NCBI RefSeq assembly: GCF_024363565.1 | Contig: NZ_JAJEKE010000011.1 | Coordinates: 62,001-126,000, forward strand | DNA from: Lutispora saccharofermentans | Lineage (GTDB): Bacteria > Bacillota > Clostridia > Lutisporales > Lutisporaceae | Direction: 5' to 3' | Length of the DNA stretch: 64,000 bases | Shown here: positions 33,801-44,025 of the stretch, piece after piece | Position numbering within the stretch: the first letter of the stretch is position 1 | Layout: each line of letters begins with the position of its first letter | Program-made: the position numbers and the translations under genes | Notes under the pieces: generated by a model | Database searches by the model: none | Seen by the model: only the letters and a program-made list of their open reading frames with translations | Told to the model about the DNA's origin: nothing

Positions 33801-35624
33801 CTATTCCTTTGAAACGGAGTTTAAAATATCCATAAACTCATCGCCCATTATAGTTTCTTTTTGAATGAGGTATGATGATATTTTTCCCAATGCCTCCATA
33901 TTTTCCTTCAGCAAATCCTTTGCCTTTTCATAGCAGTTCTTCAAAATTTCTTGGACTTCCCGGTCAACCTCAGCAGAGGTTTCGCTTGAACAATTTTGAA
34001 CCGGGCGGCCGTCAAGATATCTGTTTTGAATAGATTCGAGGCCCATCATCCCAAATTTATCAGACATGCCGTACATGGTTACCATCTGCCTTGCAAGCTG
34101 TGTGGCTCTTTCAATATCATTTGACGCTCCGGTAGTTATCTCATTAAACACAAGCTCTTCGGCAGCTCTTCCCGCTAACAGCACAACAATCTGTTCGGTT
34201 ATTTCATCTTTGGTCATCAAGAACTTTTCTTCCTCAGGCATCTGCATCGTATAGCCTAGGGCTCCCATAGTCCTTGGTATTATAGTGATCTTGTGTACAG
34301 GCTGGGTTTTCTTTTGGAGGGCTGATGCTAATGCATGCCCTACCTCATGAAAAGCGACAAGGTTTTTCTCATTTTGCCCCATAACCCTGTCCTTTTTCTC
34401 CTTGCCTGCAATAACAGTTTCCACCGCTTCAAACAGATCATCCTGTCTCACCTTATCTCTTCCCATCCTCACCGCTCTGAGGGCCGCTTCATTGACCATA
34501 TTGGCGAGGTCCGCCCCTACAGCGCCTGCTGTAGCCAGCGCGATTTCCTTGAGGTTCACCCCTTCATCCATCACTATATTTTTCGAATGAACCTTAAGTA
34601 TCTCTTCCCTTCCCTTCAGGTCCGGCTTATCAACGATGACTCTTCTGTCGAAACGCCCAGGCCTCAGCAAGGCTTTATCAAGAACCTCCGGCCTGTTGGT
34701 AGCTGCGAGTATAACCACTCCCTTTGAAGAATCAAAGCCGTCCATTTCAGCAAGAAGCTGATTTAAGGTCTGTTCTCGTTCGTCATTGCCTCCGATATTG
34801 CCTTCTCTGCTCTTGCCTATTGCATCTATTTCATCAATAAAAACTATGCATGGCGCCTGTTTCTCGGTTTGTTTAAACAAGTCTCTGACCCTTGCAGCAC
34901 CGACTCCTACAAACATCTCTACAAAGTCTGAGCCTGACAGTGTAAAGAACGGCACCTTAGCCTCACCTGCTACAGCCTTGGCCAGAAGGGTTTTGCCTGT
35001 ACCCGGAGGGCCTACCAGGAGAGCTCCCTTTGGCAGCTTTGCTCCTATCTTGGTATATCTCCCCGGGCTATGGAGGAAATCAACTATTTCCTTTAAGGAT
35101 TCCTTGGCCTCTTCCTGGCCGGCCACATCATTAAAGGTAACCCCGGTGCTTTTTTCAACATATACCTTGGCATTGCTTTTCCCGAAGGACATGGTACCGC
35201 CGCCCATCTTCTTGCTGAGCGATCCCATGAGCATGGAGCTGAACAAGTAAAATATACCAAACGGTAAAATCCATGAAAGTATGAAATTTACGATTGGGGA
35301 CTGCTTATTATCAACTGGTGTTTTAAAACCCACGCCTGCGCTGTATAATTTATCATAAATCTCCGGATAGTCCAATCTGCCCGTATAAAACATTTTTTTA
35401 TCCCCGATGGAAGCATCCTTATCAGTCTTAGGAATTATTATGATTCTATCTCCAGTGATTTGAACTGATTTTATCTCATTATTATCCAGCATTTTAAGAA
35501 ATTCGCTGTATTCGATCTCCTGGAAAGCTGATTGCGAAATTAACGACATCATCCAATTGATTGCCAGGGTAATAATAAGAGCTACTACAATAAACTTAGG
35601 CAAGCCTTCTTTTTTGGGCAACAT
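33801..35624 (-). CDS. ftsH: ATP-dependent zinc metalloprotease FtsH
   Basis: 607 aa membrane protease for quality control of membrane and short-lived proteins. Two amino-terminal membrane segments (about residues 9-26 and 113-131) flank the extracellular domain. The AAA module has Walker [14 protein letters not shown], Walker [13 protein letters not shown] and the arginine-finger region RPGRFDRR. The zinc site reads HEVGHA, with valine for the usual alanine. GGAGGGGG precedes the start. It follows the tetR gene by about 45 bases, so partial read-through from the exporter operon is possible. Confidence 0.96.
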   Translation of the reverse strand: MLPKKEGLPKFIVVALIITLAINWMMSLISQSAFQEIEYSEFLKMLDNNEIKSVQITGDRIIIIPKTDKDASIGDKKMFYTGRLDYPEIYDKLYSAGVGFKTPVDNKQSPIVNFILSWILPFGIFYLFSSMLMGSLSKKMGGGTMSFGKSNAKVYVEKSTGVTFNDVAGQEEAKESLKEIVDFLHSPGRYTKIGAKLPKGALLVGPPGTGKTLLAKAVAGEAKVPFFTLSGSDFVEMFVGVGAARVRDLFKQTEKQAPCIVFIDEIDAIGKSREGNIGGNDEREQTLNQLLAEMDGFDSSKGVVILAATNRPEVLDKALLRPGRFDRRVIVDKPDLKGREEILKVHSKNIVMDEGVNLKEIALATAGAVGADLANMVNEAALRAVRMGRDKVRQDDLFEAVETVIAGKEKKDRVMGQNEKNLVAFHEVGHALASALQKKTQPVHKITIIPRTMGALGYTMQMPEEEKFLMTKDEITEQIVVLLAGRAAEELVFNEITTGASNDIERATQLARQMVTMYGMSDKFGMMGLESIQNRYLDGRPVQNCSSETSAEVDREVQEILKNCYEKAKDLLKENMEALGKISSYLIQKETIMGDEFMDILNSVSKE

Positions 35625-35668
35625 ATATCCCCCTCCTCAGCATCATTATAGTTCTGATCATATGCTTG

Positions 35669-36175
35669 CTAACATTTTTCCGACAGATTGATCAGCCTGT
35701 CCTCTATTTTTTTCATATCATCATCAGAAAGCGCCTCAAGGCCAAAAAGATTGGAAAATGCAATTCCATAGCATGCAAAGCAGATGATCATGGCCATTAT
35801 AGGGTCCTCCATGTTGCTGATATTTTGAAACCACTCTTTCCGTTTTTCTCTTACCGGCTCCAAAAGCTCGTGATCCATCGCTATTGCCGCAAGAAAACCT
35901 GCCATGGTATTTGTATCTGCCGTATTTTGATTGAATTGCTCTTTGATAAAAGATGTAAGCCAATCTGCAGAAGTGATCTGACACTCAAACTGCTCCATAT
36001 GATATTCAATCAGGGCCTTTATCAGCTTATCTTTGCTCGGATAGTGATATAAAAGGCCGCCCTTGCTTACACCGGCTTTTCTGGCTACCTCTTCCAATGT
36101 GAAACAATTCAATCCTTTATTCGCAATAACTTTATTTGCTTCACATAAAATTCTTTCCTTAACAGAGATATCCAT
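35669..36175 (-). CDS. TetR/AcrR family regulator
   Basis: 168 aa. Amino-terminal helix-turn-helix FTLEEVARKAGVSKGGLLYHYPSKDKLIKAL matches TetR closely; the carboxy-terminal helices form a ligand pocket of unrecognised type. Two overlapping palindromes lie directly upstream and are the likely operator. Downstream of the ABC exporter on the same strand; it probably represses itself and the exporter in response to an exported compound. Confidence 0.92.
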   Translation of the reverse strand: MDISVKERILCEANKVIANKGLNCFTLEEVARKAGVSKGGLLYHYPSKDKLIKALIEYHMEQFECQITSADWLTSFIKEQFNQNTADTNTMAGFLAAIAMDHELLEPVREKRKEWFQNISNMEDPIMAMIICFACYGIAFSNLFGLEALSDDDMKKIEDRLINLSEKC

Positions 36176-36194
36176 GAGCTAACAACTCCTCTCA

Positions 36195-36221
36195 ACCGTC
36201 TGGACGGTACAGTAATACCGT
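36195..36221. promoter_or_regulatory. Overlapping palindromes, likely TetR operator
   Basis: ACCGTC-TG-GACGGT at 36195-36208 and ACGGTA-N6-TACCGT at 36204-36221 share the central GACGGT half-site. They lie 20-46 bases before the regulator start. Confidence 0.7.
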
Positions 36222-36286
36222 ATCAAATATTTCTATGCCTGTCAAGCATTCATGGGAATAAAAACATACAAACACTATACTATTTG

Positions 36287-38035
36287 TTATCCCCAGGTCA
36301 ACCTCTCCAATGCGGCATGCTTCCTATACCAATCATCATTTTTCAATAGCGTTTCAGGCGAGCCTATACTTCTTATCCTCCCGTTTTCCAAAATAACGAC
36401 TGTATCGCTGAAAACCACGGAAGACAGGCGGTGGGATATAGATAATATGGTATGGGCGTGTCCTGCCTTTTGCAGAACTGACACAATTTTTTCTTCTGTT
36501 ATTGAGTCAAGGTTTGCAGTGATTTCATCAAGCAATAAAATGGGAGGATTGGTCACAATGGCTCTCGCTATAGATAGAAGCTGCTTCTGGCCCTGTGAAA
36601 AAAGAGAATCACCTGCAATCTCCGTTTCAATACCATTTTTCAAAGATTCTACATAATCTGCAAGACCCACAAAGTCCAGCGCATTGCAGATTTGCTCTTT
36701 TGTTATGCTCTCATCCTGGAGGCTTATCTGTTCGGCAACTGTGCCTTTTATCATATGAAAGCTTTGGTCTACATATCCGAATATTTTGCGTTTTTCAGAG
36801 TTCGGTATGCCGTATACATCATATCCGTTTATGGTGATGCTTCCCTTAGCCGGTTTCAACAGGCCCATGATCAATTTGAATAATGTAGATTTTCCTACTC
36901 CCGTCCTTCCGACAAATGCAACCTTCTCCTGCGGTTTTATCTGCAGGCTGATACCCTGTAAAACATCAGTATCTTTCTCGTAATTAAAGGCTACATCATT
37001 AAATGATATATTTATTTCCTCACGGTTTTGGATGACATCATCCGCTTTTATTTGATTATTTTTACATTCATCCTCAGGCTCATTGTAAAAATCATTGACT
37101 CTGCGGATGCCGGATACTGCATATTGAATGCTCTGAAGCTCCATACCCAGGTTTTCGATAGGCGAAAACAAGTTAGAGATTAAGTCAATAGATGCAGCCA
37201 CCATTCCCAATGATATTCCCAGATAGTTGAGCTGTCCGGAGGACAGTATTACCATAAAGCCGATCACAACAGCACGGGTGAGCTGTATGATGGGAGAAAA
37301 TACAGAATCATAAAAATTTACTTTTTCCACCGTTTTGAAATTTTCCAGCAGATACTCAGCATAATTATTTTCCATATAGCTTTCCTTGCTGCAGGATTTG
37401 ATCATCTCAATATTCTTTAAGCTTTCTGAAATATGATTGTTCACCTTGCCCACCAAAACCCGGTTTTCCATTTGCACTTTCAGCATTCGCTTTTGAAAAA
37501 GCCTGGTAATCCCATAAATAAAAGGCAGCAGCAGCAAGGTGACAATTCCAAGCTTTTCGCTGAACATCCAAATGGAAGCAATAATGCCTATGATTTTAAA
37601 GCAATCGATCATCATTCCCACAATGCCGCCGGTAAACAATGAACTCACGGCTTCAACATCATTAGTAAATCGTGATACCACTGCACCGGATTCATTATAA
37701 GAAAAGAAGAGTGCATTTATTTTCTCCAGCTTATGTATCATTTCAAGCCTGATCTCTTTGATAATCTTTTGACCTATGATCGTAAGGATTGCTCCCTTGA
37801 TAAAATCAAACAAACCTATAAACAGCAGCACCGCCATATACGCGATTGCCAATACAAACAAACCGCTTCCCTTTTCAGGTACAAGATTGTTATCGATAAT
37901 ATGCTTCAATATCTGGGGAGGAATCAAGCTTGAAACAACAACGCCGCAAACAGCAAAAATTAAAAGCCCGCTTAATAAAATATTTTGCTTGATCACATTG
38001 ATGACAGATCTTTTTACCAAGCTATTTTTAATCAT
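36287..38035 (-). CDS. ABC exporter subunit (membrane and ATPase domains), consensus site half
   Basis: 582 aa. Six membrane segments in the first 310 residues, then an ATPase with Walker A GRTGVGKST, signature FSQGQKQLL and Walker B ILLLDEITANLD, keeping the catalytic glutamate. ATG 38035 (AGGTGAT upstream) overlaps the partner's stop by 8 bases. With the upstream gene it forms a heterodimeric exporter of the BmrCD/LmrCD type, exporting drugs, peptides or lipids; substrate unknown. The FSQGQ signature departs from LSGGQ. Confidence 0.9.
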   Translation of the reverse strand: MIKNSLVKRSVINVIKQNILLSGLLIFAVCGVVVSSLIPPQILKHIIDNNLVPEKGSGLFVLAIAYMAVLLFIGLFDFIKGAILTIIGQKIIKEIRLEMIHKLEKINALFFSYNESGAVVSRFTNDVEAVSSLFTGGIVGMMIDCFKIIGIIASIWMFSEKLGIVTLLLLPFIYGITRLFQKRMLKVQMENRVLVGKVNNHISESLKNIEMIKSCSKESYMENNYAEYLLENFKTVEKVNFYDSVFSPIIQLTRAVVIGFMVILSSGQLNYLGISLGMVAASIDLISNLFSPIENLGMELQSIQYAVSGIRRVNDFYNEPEDECKNNQIKADDVIQNREEINISFNDVAFNYEKDTDVLQGISLQIKPQEKVAFVGRTGVGKSTLFKLIMGLLKPAKGSITINGYDVYGIPNSEKRKIFGYVDQSFHMIKGTVAEQISLQDESITKEQICNALDFVGLADYVESLKNGIETEIAGDSLFSQGQKQLLSIARAIVTNPPILLLDEITANLDSITEEKIVSVLQKAGHAHTILSISHRLSSVVFSDTVVILENGRIRSIGSPETLLKNDDWYRKHAALERLTWG

Positions 38036-39767
38036 TGTTATCACCTGCCATGCATTGTAAATTGAATATCTCTGCATAGAACCCGGAGCTTTTCATCAGA
38101 TCATTATGAGTTCCATAGCCTGCTGTTTTGTCGCTGTATAGAAATATAATCTTATTGATCCTGCTGAAAATCGTTAAGCGATGAGAAATAAGTATTATTA
38201 TACTGTTCTTATAATTAGCCTTCAGGTTTTCAATGATCCTTTCTTCCGTCTTCATATCGACTGCGGAAAACGGATCATCTAAAATTATTATTTTGCTTTT
38301 GTTCAAAAGTGTCCTTGCAAGTGCGATCCTTGCCTGCTGGCCCCCGCTTAACCTTATTCCACTGCTGCCCACTAATGTATCTACACCATCCGGCATGGAT
38401 TGCAAATCAATATCGAAACAGACATCTTCCATAACAGAGTTTATGTCCTTCCCATTCCCGAGAGTGATATTGTTGTATATGGTATCGGATAGCAGCTGCG
38501 GCTTATGACCAAGATATGAAATCATCATGCTGCGCTCGTATTCGGAATAATCTTTCAGCTCCTTGCCATCTATCCTTATGCTGCCTATATAGGGGTACAG
38601 TCCCAGCAAGGAGAATCCGAGAGTAGATTTGCCGGAGGCAATAGGGCCTGTCACGCCTATGATTTCTCCTTGATCAACTTCGAAGCTTATGTTTTCGATT
38701 ATGGGCTCCCTGGCTGCAGGATAGCAAAAGCTAAGGTTTTTTACTGATAGCTCAGTGCTGCTATTATCAATATCTGATGCCTCATCCTTACTTTGATATT
38801 CTGCAAGATAAGGCTTGATGCGCTTCCATGATACCTGTGATTTTTGCACAGAATTGAAGAGTTTGGCCGCTTTGCTTGCTTTATTGGCCATAGCGGCAAA
38901 CATGACAATGTATGTAGAAAATATGCCTACAGTCCAGCTGCCCTCAATAACCTTTGCACCGCCAAGATAGATCACAGTTATAACTCCCAGCATGGCAATA
39001 ACATTGTATACGGGCTGCATGGAATTCTCCAGAATATTGGCTTTGATCGCCTTGCTTTGCAAATCCTCTAAATCATCATTATACTTTTGTCCGTTTTGAG
39101 CTTCCATACCATTGGCGCGATAGAGCATGGCATTTTCAATAGCGTCGTATACAATACCGGCTATGTAACTGCTTTTTGAGCGGAAGGAAGCTGAATATTT
39201 ATAAATAACGTTTTTCAGCTTTTCAGCAAGGGCCATGGCAATGGGAATATATAGTGTGGAAAGGACCGTTATTTTTACATCGTATGCAAGCATTGATACG
39301 AGATAGGATACCATAAGCACTCCGGTGTCGAACAACTCTGTAGTAAACTTGCGCATTCCTTCGACACACACATCAACATCCGAAACGGCTCTTGTCATCA
39401 AGTTTCCTATATCTTCATTCTCCAGCGCCTCAAGGCTTTTATGCATTATATTATTGTATATCATAAGCTTCATAACGGCACTGGTGTTATTGGCAAAGCG
39501 CCTTATATAAAAGCGCTTAAAATAACGCAATAGTTGTATCATTCCGATTAAAAAAACAAAAGACACAGCCAGCCTTATGACTGAGTCCAGGCTTTCAGCT
39601 CCGGCGATGGAATCCAGCAGCTTGCCTTGGTAAATAGGTCCCAAAACAATGGCATTGTTAAAGGTAAGGCCGAATATTACAATGCATGCTACAGTAAATT
39701 TTTCTTTTTTCCAATAATTAATGATCTTATCGGGCTCTTTCATTGGTTCAATTTTCAATCCTGACAT
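38028..39767 (-). CDS. ABC exporter subunit with a degenerate catalytic glutamate
   Basis: 579 aa, same membrane-then-ATPase layout. Walker A GPIASGKST, canonical signature LSGGQQARIALAR, but Walker B is KIIILDDPFSAVD, with Asp where the catalytic Glu should be. This asymmetry is typical of heterodimeric exporters with one non-consensus ATP site. It starts 32 bases after cardiolipin synthase ends, so cls, both exporter genes and tetR may be one transcript. Confidence 0.9.
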   Translation of the reverse strand: MSGLKIEPMKEPDKIINYWKKEKFTVACIVIFGLTFNNAIVLGPIYQGKLLDSIAGAESLDSVIRLAVSFVFLIGMIQLLRYFKRFYIRRFANNTSAVMKLMIYNNIMHKSLEALENEDIGNLMTRAVSDVDVCVEGMRKFTTELFDTGVLMVSYLVSMLAYDVKITVLSTLYIPIAMALAEKLKNVIYKYSASFRSKSSYIAGIVYDAIENAMLYRANGMEAQNGQKYNDDLEDLQSKAIKANILENSMQPVYNVIAMLGVITVIYLGGAKVIEGSWTVGIFSTYIVMFAAMANKASKAAKLFNSVQKSQVSWKRIKPYLAEYQSKDEASDIDNSSTELSVKNLSFCYPAAREPIIENISFEVDQGEIIGVTGPIASGKSTLGFSLLGLYPYIGSIRIDGKELKDYSEYERSMMISYLGHKPQLLSDTIYNNITLGNGKDINSVMEDVCFDIDLQSMPDGVDTLVGSSGIRLSGGQQARIALARTLLNKSKIIILDDPFSAVDMKTEERIIENLKANYKNSIIILISHRLTIFSRINKIIFLYSDKTAGYGTHNDLMKSSGFYAEIFNLQCMAGDNND

Positions 39768-39799
39768 AATAAACCTCTTTCCGCTTTTTAAATGCCAGC

Positions 39800-41335
39800 C
39801 TACATCAATGGAGCAAAAACACGCAGCAATGAGCTGAGCAGAGCTTTATGCCACTTAATGCTTTCAAAATCGCTTGTCGTGATCTCCTGACACACTTTCA
39901 AGGTATTTATAAAATCATTTTTCATATCACGAATACAACTGCTCTTATAGAGCCAGACTCCGCACTCAAAATGCAGGAACAGGCTTCTGTAATCCATATT
40001 TATAGTCCCTACTACGGCATATTCATCATCCACTATGTAAGTTTTTGCATGAACAAATCCAGGAGTATATTCATAAATTTTTACGCCGCTCTCAATAAGG
40101 TTTTTATAATATGATCTGGTAACCTCATGAACATACCACTTGTCAGGACAATGAGGAGTGATTATACGAACATCTACTCCGCCCTTGGCGGCTGTAGATA
40201 AGGCTGTTACCATTTCATTGTCGATGATCAAATACGGAGTCATTATATAAACATATTTTTTAGCTTTGTTTATCAGGTTAAGATAAATAATTTCTCCGAC
40301 AGGCTCATCATCCAATGGGCTATCCGCAAAAGGCTGTACATATCCATTCTCTTCAATTTCGACCCCTATGGGAATATTCTTCTTATGCTCATTAAAGTCT
40401 TCATCCATTCCCCTTAGATAATCCCACATAGACAGGAACATTACAGTCAAGCTCCATACCGCTTCGCCTTTGAGCATAACGGCAGCATCCTTCCAATGCC
40501 CATACTTTTCATTTACATTTATATATTCATCCGCCAGGTTAATGCCTCCTGTAAATCCTACATATCCGTCGATTACCGCAATCTTGCGGTGATCCCGATT
40601 ATTTAATCTAGGAGACAATATAGGTATCAACGGATTAAAAACACAGCATTTGATCCCCAGTTCCTCCAGCTTCTTATCGTATCCATAGGGCAATTTGAAC
40701 AAACAGCCTGCATCATCATAGATCACCCGTACATCTACACCCTCGGATGCTTTTTCTGCCAGTATTTCCAGTATGCTGTTCCACATCACCCCTTCTTCAA
40801 TAATGAAATACTCCAGAAAGATATAATGCTTTGCTTTCTTAAGCTCTTCCTTTAATCTCTCAAATTTTATTTCACCTATTGGAAGGTATTCGGTTATCGT
40901 ATTTTTGTAGGGAGGATAATAAGCATAATTCTGGATATATCTTGACTGATTGGCAGCATTTTCATTTCCCAATAATATTTCATCCAGGAGATGCTCTTTA
41001 GGAGATAATACCCCTCTTGTCTTATCTTCAATAAACTTCATTCTGCGTCTTGTTCTTTTGCTTAGCTTGTTGCGTCCGAAAAATATGTAAAACAATCCGC
41101 CAAATATGGGAAATAGCATGATAGGAATTATCCATGCCATTTTGTATACCGGATTATCATTGTTGTTTATAATCCACAATACCGCGATCATGCTGATAAC
41201 CAAGCTTGCCCCATAGAAAAAAGCAAAGTAATCCTTGAATCTTATTATTGTGCCTATCAAAACCAACAACTGCATTGATATTGCAAAAAATACAAAAGCA
41301 ACTCTATGGAATAAAAATTTTTTTATAAACTTCAT
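39800..41335 (-). CDS. cls: Cardiolipin synthase
   Basis: 511 aa membrane phospholipase-D-type enzyme condensing two phosphatidylglycerols. Two amino-terminal membrane segments and a short PLDNc domain precede the two catalytic HKD motifs: HRKIAVIDGYVGFTGG and HAKTYIVDDEYAVVGT. The sequence ends near LRVFAPLM, as other Cls do. Association with an exporter and TetR gene hints at envelope-stress control. Confidence 0.95.
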   Translation of the reverse strand: MKFIKKFLFHRVAFVFFAISMQLLVLIGTIIRFKDYFAFFYGASLVISMIAVLWIINNNDNPVYKMAWIIPIMLFPIFGGLFYIFFGRNKLSKRTRRRMKFIEDKTRGVLSPKEHLLDEILLGNENAANQSRYIQNYAYYPPYKNTITEYLPIGEIKFERLKEELKKAKHYIFLEYFIIEEGVMWNSILEILAEKASEGVDVRVIYDDAGCLFKLPYGYDKKLEELGIKCCVFNPLIPILSPRLNNRDHRKIAVIDGYVGFTGGINLADEYINVNEKYGHWKDAAVMLKGEAVWSLTVMFLSMWDYLRGMDEDFNEHKKNIPIGVEIEENGYVQPFADSPLDDEPVGEIIYLNLINKAKKYVYIMTPYLIIDNEMVTALSTAAKGGVDVRIITPHCPDKWYVHEVTRSYYKNLIESGVKIYEYTPGFVHAKTYIVDDEYAVVGTINMDYRSLFLHFECGVWLYKSSCIRDMKNDFINTLKVCQEITTSDFESIKWHKALLSSLLRVFAPLM

Positions 41336-41460
41336 TTTTCATCACTTCTCATCACAATTTTAAATTTGATCTCATAGGCTATTTTACCTCAATACTGCTA
41401 TTTTCGCCATAATTATATGAATCCTTTCAAGGCATAAGCCATACACAATTACCGGATATA

Positions 41461-41498
41461 TAAAAAGCCGCTAAAGGAATATAGCTCCTTTAACGGCT
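41461..41498 (-). terminator. Terminator of the first BlaI/M56 operon
   Basis: AGCCGCTAAAGGA (41466-41478) pairs with TCCTTTAACGGCT (41486-41498) with one mismatch; TTTTTA follows on the minus strand. Confidence 0.8.
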
Positions 41499-41504
41499 AA
41501 AAAT

Positions 41505-43448
41505 TTAATATCCTTGATCATCAATCAGCCATGATGAAGTTTTTCCGTCACGGATCAAAATCATGCTCCAGTTTTTATACTCTCCTTCATTAAATGAGCC
41601 GGAAACTTCCTCTGGATACTTTACATTAAAATTTACCTTAAACACAATGACATTCTCCAGCTTAGTGCCATTGCTTTTTCCTCTTCCATGTTTAACATAG
41701 CTTTCTCTCATCGGGTCATCAGAGTCATAATCTATTGACAGCAAAGTGCGTATTTCTTCACCGTATAAGACTACATTCGGGTGGTTATAAGATGGTGTTA
41801 AGGTCTTCAAGATAGCTTTATCATCTTTTGCTGCAATGGCACGGAAGTATTCCTCGACAACCCCACGTGCTTCACTGACTTCGGCGTCAGAAAATGCAGA
41901 TTTTTTCACAGCCAGTATATCCTGAAGCAAATCTAAATTCTCACCGAGAGCAGAAATATCTCCATATTTTTCTTCGAAAGCATCCCTTGGGAATGTAAAA
42001 ACGGTATTATATTTTGATTCGTCCAGGCTTCCGTGAGACGGGGAATTGCGAAATGCAAAGCTTACTTCCTCCAGGTTGCCGATCATAGAAAATGCGACTA
42101 AGGCATTGAATCTGGAATTCATCTCGATGACAGTATCAGGAGCAACTATTGGCCACTCCCCTTCATATTCGGCATCCGAAGCCGCTTCGTAATATATAGT
42201 TAGGCCGTATGGTCTGCCGCTGGTCTTCATAGACATATACTGCTGCTTGAAATAATCATCAGGAACAGGCAGGAGTGAAATAATAGCATAAACCTTACTG
42301 GCATCGCCCACATAGGGCGTTTTATGTTTTATAATCTCATTCAAATCATAACCTCCTGCAGCAGCCTTGATTTCATCGCCCCCATTGTTAAAGTCAGCAT
42401 CGGGCAGGATATCCTTTCCGACCCCAGCACCTAAGTATATTGCGCTAAATATAACAACTCCCAGCAGAATTCCAGATAAAGCAATGATGAATTTCGGTTT
42501 TTCATTATATCTCATTATTGCCAGCAATCTTTCCTTCAGATTGTTTTTCTCTTCGGACATAGTTGCCTGCAATGCTCCATAAGGATATCTATGCTCCGCT
42601 ACAATAGATATCAATGTGTCTCCATAGGCTTGCTTTTCTGCCGGGCTGAGATTTTTTATTACCGATTCATCACAAGCCAGTTCGCAGGAATGATTGATCT
42701 CTTTCTTAATAAAATATATTATCGGGTTAAACCAGTGAATTGATGAAGCTATCATTGCCAGCCATTTTACTGCTATGTCATGGCGTTTCAGATGTGAAAT
42801 TTCATGAAGCAGAATGTTTTTAAGCTGGTTTTCATCAAAATCAATATCAGGAATTATGATACTGGGCCTTATAAGCCCTATAAGCATCGGGGTGGCAGCA
42901 AATCTGTTGCGCACAAGCCCTACACCGCTGCATCCATCCAATAATGCAGCCAGCATTTTGTTTTGTGCATCGTCAGCCGGCTTATTTGCTTTTTTTAAGT
43001 GTTTTGAAAACCTGGCATATCCGGCTATATTAGCAGCGAATACCGCGATAGCACCAAATAGCCAAATGCCAAAAATATATTTGCTAAATAGCTGGCTGAT
43101 ATATCTGCTATGATCAATATCGCTGTCGTAGATACCATTAGCTGCTTTTCCCCGGACAATGGCCGATGTTGATGAATCTAAATCCTTACCTGTACCAGAT
43201 ATTGGCAAAGCCAAGTTTTTTTGAACGTCTGCACCCAATGATGCCGTTTCTCCATAAAATACACTATTCATAATACTTCCTTCAAAGGAGAATGGGAGCA
43301 CCAGTCTGAGCAGCACCACTACCCATATATAGTATTGTACAGATTTTGACAGCTTGTGCTTTATAAAGGGCTTAAAAGCAAATACCGATACAGCCAGAAT
43401 GCTTCCTGATAAAGATAGGGACAGTATAAGCTTAATTGTTTCGTTCAT
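41505..43448 (-). CDS. M56 (BlaR1/MecR1-like) antirepressor protease, first copy
   Basis: 647 aa. Membrane segments at about residues 5-24, 38-54, 124-144 and 335-355. The zinc motif HEISH (residues 215-219) lies in the cytoplasmic protease domain, with CELACDESVI downstream. In BlaR1 the extracellular part is a penicillin-binding domain; here it is an unrelated sensor, possibly DUF4825-like, without SxxK/KTG motifs. It would cut the BlaI-type repressor on sensing an external signal. The start at 43448 overlaps the repressor gene by 17 bases. Confidence 0.85.
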   Translation of the reverse strand: MNETIKLILSLSLSGSILAVSVFAFKPFIKHKLSKSVQYYIWVVVLLRLVLPFSFEGSIMNSVFYGETASLGADVQKNLALPISGTGKDLDSSTSAIVRGKAANGIYDSDIDHSRYISQLFSKYIFGIWLFGAIAVFAANIAGYARFSKHLKKANKPADDAQNKMLAALLDGCSGVGLVRNRFAATPMLIGLIRPSIIIPDIDFDENQLKNILLHEISHLKRHDIAVKWLAMIASSIHWFNPIIYFIKKEINHSCELACDESVIKNLSPAEKQAYGDTLISIVAEHRYPYGALQATMSEEKNNLKERLLAIMRYNEKPKFIIALSGILLGVVIFSAIYLGAGVGKDILPDADFNNGGDEIKAAAGGYDLNEIIKHKTPYVGDASKVYAIISLLPVPDDYFKQQYMSMKTSGRPYGLTIYYEAASDAEYEGEWPIVAPDTVIEMNSRFNALVAFSMIGNLEEVSFAFRNSPSHGSLDESKYNTVFTFPRDAFEEKYGDISALGENLDLLQDILAVKKSAFSDAEVSEARGVVEEYFRAIAAKDDKAILKTLTPSYNHPNVVLYGEEIRTLLSIDYDSDDPMRESYVKHGRGKSNGTKLENVIVFKVNFNVKYPEEVSGSFNEGEYKNWSMILIRDGKTSSWLIDDQGY

Positions 43449-43824
43449 CTCCATCACCCACCTTAAATAGAGCACGCAGCTCATCAATATCTGAATCATT
43501 CAGCTTCTTGCTTCCTAAAAGAGACGCCACAAGCTCTTTTGCACTGCCAGAGTATAAGCGGTCAATTAAGCTTTGAGTAGCATACTCATTATACTCTGCC
43601 TCACTGACCAAGGGCCTGTAATAAAACACTTCTTTTTTCCTCGCTAAAACTACACCCTTTTCACATAGCCTGCGAAGCAATGTTTTTATCGTAGAGGTTT
43701 CCCATTTGCTCGTCTTCTCAAGGGTTTTTCTAATATCCGATATAGGAAGCTCACGGCCTGCTTCCCATAATATACGCATGACTTCAGCTTCTGCATCCGT
43801 TATCCTCGACGCTAGTTTGCTCAA
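43432..43824 (-). CDS. BlaI/MecI-type repressor, first copy
   Basis: 130 aa. Winged helix (ITDAEAEVMRILWEAGRELPISDI, WETSTIKTLLRRLCEKGVV) and dimerisation tail (SAKELVASLLGSKKLNDSDIDEL) as in BlaI. The start is TTG 43824, 7 bases after AGGAGG; no ATG is suitable. It is released when the M56 partner cleaves it. The operator with two copies lies directly upstream. Confidence 0.92.
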   Translation of the reverse strand: MSKLASRITDAEAEVMRILWEAGRELPISDIRKTLEKTSKWETSTIKTLLRRLCEKGVVLARKKEVFYYRPLVSEAEYNEYATQSLIDRLYSGSAKELVASLLGSKKLNDSDIDELRALFKVGDGDERNN

Positions 43825-43840
43825 ATTGTTTCCTCCTTCC

Positions 43841-43883
43841 AGGTTACTCTTGTAACCTAAATAAGAGTTTACTCTTGTAACCT
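43841..43883. promoter_or_regulatory. Duplicated operator of the first BlaI-type repressor
   Basis: TTACTCTTGTAACCT occurs at 43844-43858 and again at 43869-43883, 25 bases apart. Each copy is part of a dyad (GGTTAC-N5-GTAACC in the first). Location just before the repressor TTG start fits autoregulation. Confidence 0.75.
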
Positions 43884-44025
43884 CATAATGTCAATACCTT
43901 CTTTTTGGCATCGGCACTCCATTTGACGAACATGCTGCTTATTAAGGGTTCCACTGCATTGCGTCCTATTTAACTATTATGCTAAAATAATATAGGCTTG
44001 CTGTCTGGTGAAGGAAGGGATAGAT

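Noticed and set aside
34786..35250. 154-codon plus-strand frame opposite ftsH
   Set aside because: It lies wholly inside ftsH on the other strand, has no ribosome site and a Pro/Leu/Ser-rich composition typical of antisense frames.
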